Source: Argentina anserina (Eukaryota > Streptophyta > Magnoliopsida > Rosales > Rosaceae). Taken from it: a DNA stretch of 64,000 bases. The stretch covers positions 20,521,555 through 20,585,554 of the forward strand of contig NC_065875.1 of the NCBI RefSeq assembly GCF_933775445.1. Reading direction: 5' to 3'. The translations under genes and the position numbers were made by a program. This document shows positions 59,153 through 64,000 of the stretch, piece after piece. Within the stretch, counting starts at the first letter, position 1. The number at the start of each line of letters is the position of its first letter. The notes under the pieces were generated by a model. That model did no database searches. It saw nothing but the letters and a program-made list of their open reading frames with translations, and was not told the origin of the DNA.

Positions 59153-59952
59153 ATGGAGTTTGTCCTGGGTTGCATACTCTTGTCTCTGTGCTTTGCAGCC
59201 TACTGGTTTTTGATCCAAGCCCTTCATGGAAGAACCAGAGCCAGGCTTCCACCAGGGCCAAAGCCATTTCCACTTGTTGGAAATCTGTTTGAGCTTGGAG
59301 ACAAACCTCATATGTCTTTAGCCAAGCTCTCGCAACGCTATGGTCCCCCATAATCAGTCTGCAACTCGGGCAAGTAACTGTTGTAGCTTCTTCGTCAGCG
59401 ATGGCCAAAGAAATCCTCCGAAACCATGACCAATTGTTCTGCAACCGGAAAGTCCCGGTTGTGCTGCGAGCTTTTGAAGACAACAGTTTGCCTTGGCTTG
59501 CAGTATCACCGAGGTGGAGAAACCTTCGCAAAATATGCAGCTCTCAATTGTTTGCCACTAAGGTTCTTGATGCCAACCAAGAGAGTCGGCGAATCAAAGT
59601 GCAAGAGCTCATAGCAAGTGTCAATGTAAGTATGGTACGCGGTATGGCAGTAGATATTGGAGAAGCCGCATTCAAAACCACTCTAAATTTGCTATCAAGG
59701 ACTTGTTTCACCATTGATTTTGCTGACACGGGCACGGCGAGTAGTGAAACGGCTAGACAGTTCAAGGAGATTGTTCGGGGCCTAATGGAAGAGGTTGGCA
59801 AGCCAAATTTAGGGGACTATTTTCCTGTGCTTAGCAAGCTTGACCCCCAAGGCATAACTGGACGATTTACCAATTACTACACCAGGATGTTAGGCTTCAT
59901 TGGATCTATGATCAGTAACAGATTTGACTCCAGAAACTCCCATGATTATGTC

Positions 59953-60452
59953 CTATGATGCACGAGTACGGGTACGAGATACGGATACGGCATGACACGG
60001 GATACGTTATTTTCTGAAATGTAGTGTTTTAAATACGTTTTGTAAAATAATATTTAACATATATATTATATATATAAATTCTAAAATTTGATCAAACAAG
60101 CAATTAAAACATCTAAATTCCATCAATTTTATAATAAACATAAGTTTATGAATTAAACACTTAATAAGTTCAAGCATAATAAAAGATACAACAATGGAAT
60201 GAGCTATTAGACTCTCCACCTAATTGTAATTAGTAGTTTAGTACTATAGTTGATTTGAGTTTTTAATGTGCCAATGACAATTATACCCTAAAACGTATCT
60301 AAAATATATTTTAACCGTATATGGTGAGTTGACTATACAATACATATTGTGAATGTGTATTTTCAGCCAATGATATATAAATGTAGCGTATCCATACCGT
60401 ACCCGTATCCGATATGAGCATTTAATTTTTCCCACAAATTCGTGCATCACAG
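59953..60452. mobile_element. hAT-like MITE in exon 1 of P450 copy 4
   Basis: 500 bp with terminal inverted repeats CT(A/G)TGATGCACGA and internal ACGGGTACGAGATACGG-type sub-terminal repeats. The flanking 8-bp target copies are ATTATGTC (59945-59952) and GTTATGTC (60453-60460), with one mismatch. Target length and end sequence fit a hAT-derived non-autonomous element. It has no coding capacity. Confidence 0.8.
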
Positions 60453-60705
60453 GTTATGTCACAAATAATGATATGTTGGATACCATTATGAACATAGGGG
60501 AAGAGAAGAATGAGCAGGATATGAACGACTCCCAAGTTGTTCAAAGTCTATTTGTGGTTAGTTTCTACTCTGGTCTCCGCGCGCTGTTCATGTAATGCTA
60601 TGCTTATTATAGTTTTTGTTCAGTACATGTACATGTTGATTTACACAATTAAGTTCTAGGAAAGCTTTTTCTTATTAAATTTTACATGGGGTTTTTATAG
60701 GCTCT

Positions 60706-61037
60706 TATTGAAGATATTGGATGTGTGTGTGAATTGAAGAATCAATTGGTCCATATCTGTGTGCTGCTTAGTCCACATCTTCAACACTGCTTAGAGTTTC
60801 AACTCAATTGTATTTCTCTTGATATATTTCATGAGTTACGCAAAGCTACAACTACTGATATATATATACACAATACGAGAATTAATGCCTAGAATTACTC
60901 CAAGACAAGAACACACAAATGTGGATTAAGCAGCACACAGATGTAGACTAAGCAGCACACAGATGTGGACTAAGCAGCACACAGATGTGGACCAATTGAT
61001 TCTTCAATTCACACACACATCCAATATCTTCAATAAT
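60706..61037 (-). repeat. 3' LTR with inverted terminal duplication
   Basis: The LTR body (about 60780-61037) matches 62400-62649. The outermost 72 bp (60706-60777) are an inverted copy of the segment at about 60970-61037. Confidence 0.7.
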
Positions 61038-62380
61038 CCCCCTTAAGCGAAGGCTGAAAAGAAAACGACAGCCAAGCTTGACCAACAATCTCCAAATATG
61101 GCTAAAGAAGTTATGGATGAGAGGATGGATGGGAATAAGAGAAACAAATTTTGGCAGCTTTGTCCGTTCACTTTGGATGGCTCCCATTTTCTGCTTAGAC
61201 AACCTGAGAGCATGAGCCACATATGCCAAGAAAGCTATATGTGTCTAATTTATGTACCTTTTTACATAATTGGATTCAGAGGTCGGAGTCAATCCTAGTT
61301 TTGGTTTTAGTGCAGCAAGTTCAATCCAGAAAAATAGAGCAATTGTTTGCTCAAGTGGTTGATTGCTCAAAATTGCTCCCCCTGAAGCCAATTCGGGATA
61401 TGACCCTGGCTTTCTTACAGGAATGGAACAAATCTGATTGGAACCAACATATATATATATATATATAACTCTGATAGTCCAACATCAGAAATGATGAGGT
61501 TAAAACAAAACCTCTAAACAGATCTCTCCTCCAAATGAAAGATGAAGAAATAAGATCTTGACCATGGATAGTAAATCTCTTCAAAATGAAACAAGAAATA
61601 ATAAATTGTCCAAGGAGAAATGAAATGAGAAGTTATGAACTCTAAACCGATCTCTCCTCTAAAATGGAATGAGATGGAAATATCATAACTTGATTTCTCT
61701 TCAAAATGAAAAGAGGAAATCATGAAATGACAATGAACAAATGAGGAGTCTTATATGGAAGAACTCCAACATATTTATCTCCTAATGACAGAAGAAGAAA
61801 TCAGATAATGAGGCCGACTTGGATCTACTCCTTATCAGAAATGATTTGAGGTATGACCTCCCAACCGATCTCTTCTCCAAAGGAAGGATGAAGAAATCAG
61901 AATGACAAAAGAGACAGCAACTTTGTTTCTGTGTAGGGTCTGCAACACTGCTTGCATCCCCTACATAACCATCCAGCTCATAAATACCTTAATGCTTTAA
62001 TTCTCCCCCTCAAGCTAGATCGAGGGAACCGCAGAACCAAACTTGAACTAAATGTGATAAAACTGAGTTAGCGCAAAGGAGAACACTAGCGTCAAGAATG
62101 GAAAATATGGATTGATCAGCCGAGCCCCATTGGCAAGGAAATAGGAGGGGTCAGACTCAAATATATTTGTCGACCAAAGAGAAAATAAATTGGGAAATGA
62201 CCCAAGCGAATCGGAAATGACGAGATTACAATGTAATCTCATATCAGATCTTCCTCTAAAATAAGATGAAGATGAAGTTTTGCGGAAGCAAGATTGCAAA
62301 AACTGATCCTATGAGGAACCCTGCTTTGATCCAAGATGCAGAGTAAAAGAGATAGGCCATGAAACCTGCTCTGCGTACCA

Positions 62381-62649
62381 TGTTGAAATATGAGATGAAA
62401 CAAGAAAACGAAAGTTTAGAGTTTTAACTCAATTGTATTTCTCTTGATATATTTCATGAGTTAAGCAAAGATACAACTAACGATATATATATATATATAT
62501 ATATACACAAAATGAGAATTAATGCCTAGAATTACTCCTAGACAAGAGCACACAGATGTGGACTAAGCAGCACACATATGTGGACTAAGCAGCACACAGA
62601 TGTGGACCAATTGATTCTTCAATTCACACACACATCCAATATCTTCAAT
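62381..62649 (-). repeat. 5' LTR of the copia-like element
   Basis: 269 bp on the minus strand, beginning TATTGAAGATATTGG and ending TTTCAACA next to the primer-binding site. It contains an (AT)n tract at 62485-62504 and tandem GTGTGCTGCTTAGTCCACAT units. Confidence 0.75.
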
Positions 62650-63256
62650 AGCTCTATTTGGTGCGGGGACAGATACAACTTCGGCCACATTAGAATGGGC
62701 AATAGCTGAGCTACTACACAACCCGAAAAGCCTTTCTAAATCTCAAGAAGAGTTGGATCAAGTGATGGGAAAAGGAAACCTATAGAGGAATCTGACATTG
62801 CTAGACTTCCTTACTTACAAGCAATAATCAAGGAAACCTTGTGCTTGCACCCGGCGGCTCCATTGCTACTGCAACGAAAGGCTGAAACAAATATAGAATT
62901 TGGGGGCTACATTGTTCCGAAGGGTGCACAAGTTCTAGTCAATGTTTGGGCCATAGGCAGAGACCCCGACATTTGGGACAATCCAAACTCTTTCATGCCG
63001 AAGAGGTTCTTAGGATTAGAGAACCAAATTGATGTTATGGGGAAAAACTTTGAGCTTATTCCGTTTGGCGGTGGCAATGAGAATGTTGCACTTGATGTTG
63101 GGTTCACTCGTTAACTGCTTTAATTTGAAGCTTGAAGATGGAGTTGTACCTGAAACTATGAACATGGAAGAAAAGTTTGGCCTCACGTTACAAAAGGCTC
63201 AGCCTCTCATAGCTCAACCTCTCACAGGTTCTCATAGCGCTGCTCAACCATCGTAA

Positions 63257-64000
63257 GTTATGGGCCTACGGCACATATGGGCAATGTTTTAAAAGGCTAA
63301 GACGCAACCAAGACGTTTTCGGGAGAGCCTTATCAAGGCGTAAGCCTTAAGACAAAAGACGTAAGACTTATGTATAAAACACATATATGTTCATAAGCCT
63401 CCCACTCTCACTTGTCCATTTCTAAACATGAGTTACCTTGATTTTATTTGAACTAGAACTCATTGTTGCATGCAAGTCTACATTCCAGTCACTCAAATAT
63501 ACTATTATACCTATTAGTTGCGAGTTCACCGATTATAAAGAATCAAAAATTAAGAATCCATACATGTCAACATTTAAAACATGGCAGCCATCAATTCAGT
63601 TATCAACAATCTAGCATTCTACCATCACCAATTCACCATTAAGCATCTCTGATTAGTGTACTTATTGACTTGAATGCATTCAATTATTTGAGACAGAACA
63701 TCAGTATAGTTATCAACAAGAATCATTCTAAAAATGGCCATGGAAATTCATCAATTTAAAACAGAGCATTTGATCATGGACAATAACAACAAACTACAAA
63801 TATCAATCATTCTATGTTATTATATCATAACAATTCCAAATCGAGAAAAGAAAGCTTGATTAAAACATCAATTTTATCAAAATTGCATACCTTAAACTCT
63901 TCAAAAGTTCAAATGGAACTGCAACTCTCAAAATGAGAAAATTTCTTACCCTAGTTTTGCAGACAGCCTCCTTTACATCAAAATCCTTGAGAAAACCAAT
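63257..64000. other. Spacer at the right edge, with a hAT-like terminal motif
   Basis: No recognised gene. At about 63280 the sequence GCAATGTTTTAAAAGGCTAA resembles the end of a common plant hAT family, but no matching inverted end is found in the remaining 700 bp. Confidence 0.4.

Larger units (their letters stand above)
60706..62649 (-). mobile_element. Rearranged non-autonomous copia-like LTR element at the exon 2 border
   Basis: 1944 bp oriented on the minus strand. Its 5' LTR is 62649-62381, followed on that strand by TGGTACGCAGAGCAGG, a decayed Met-tRNA primer site. A polypurine tract (AAGGGGGAT) precedes the other LTR, which begins at 61037 and runs to about 60780. There it is joined to an inverted copy of the LTR start (60706-60777), so the whole element has inverted outer ends. 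The target duplication is GCTCT (60701-60705 and 62650-62654), the first five bases of P450 exon 2. The interior of 1.3 kb has no recognisable gag or pol. Confidence 0.7.
59153..63256 (+). pseudogene. CYP76-type P450 pseudogene, copy 4, with two transposon insertions
   Basis: Exon 1 begins MEFVLGCILLSLCFAAYWFL with LPPGPKPFPLVGN and is frameshifted at a C-run near 59347 (GPP-stop). It resumes at about 59353 and is interrupted at 59952 by a hAT-like MITE. It continues from 60453 to its GT donor at 60557. The intron ends at a copia-like element (60706-62649) inserted five bases into exon 2. Exon 2 then reads ALFGAGTDTTSATLEWAIAE, has a one-base loss near 62780, and has lost the heme loop: FELIPFGG runs directly into the sequence that follows the Cys loop, so no cysteine ligand remains. 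This copy is the most diverged of the cluster. Confidence 0.9.

Overview
The window is nuclear DNA of a eudicot plant, probably a rosid and possibly Rosaceae; that assignment is inference from protein resemblance only. Genes carry introns with GT..AG borders, intergenic DNA is AT-rich, and many kinds of plant transposable element are present. Only four genes look intact: the proteasome subunit PBE (16648-18937, minus), a tRNA-Leu(UAA) (19349-19431, minus), a PUB45-type U-box E3 ligase (27474-31169, plus) and one CYP76-type cytochrome P450 (43238-44931, plus).

Region 1-9.4 kb: an LRR-III receptor-like kinase on the minus strand is cut in its first exon by a complete, very young Ty1/copia element (2965-9247). 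Its two 260-bp LTRs appear identical, its target duplication is GGAAA, and its 1618-residue polyprotein is uninterrupted. Region 9.4-16 kb: mostly AT-rich spacer with a 585-bp TRIM-like LTR element (12604-13188, duplication AAAAT), a decayed BUB1/MAD3 N-terminal gene fragment (13411-13961) and a short SAM50-like N-terminal fragment (16042-16245). Region 16-27 kb: PBE, the tRNA, then about 7 kb of non-coding DNA with foldback elements, including a Tourist-like MITE nested inside the arm of another foldback.

Region 27-39.5 kb: PUB45, followed 233 bp after its stop by a 6.3-kb non-autonomous gypsy (Tat/Athila-like) element with two 1568-bp LTRs in which no difference was seen, target duplication TCTTC, and only an integrase tail left. 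That element lies just beyond the 3' end of a broken BCS1-like AAA-ATPase gene. Region 40.4-63.3 kb: a tandem CYP76 cluster with one intact copy, three pseudogene copies and a 3' fragment. Separate mobile elements interrupt the dead copies: a decayed copia (46183-50551), a hAT-like MITE (59953-60452) and a rearranged copia-like element (60706-62649) placed exactly at an intron/exon border. Between the copies lie an intronless eIF2B-epsilon pseudogene, a granulin-type cysteine protease pseudogene and a 1069-bp Mutator-like foldback element (56986-58054) whose arms of about 510 bp form a near-perfect hairpin with a 9-bp target duplication.

The genes do not form a pathway. The main story is birth and death of a P450 cluster and repeated, partly very recent, transposition. 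No unknown protein system was found; the most unusual items are the young copia with four zinc knuckles, the long MULE hairpin, the TRIM-like element and the nested or rearranged insertions.
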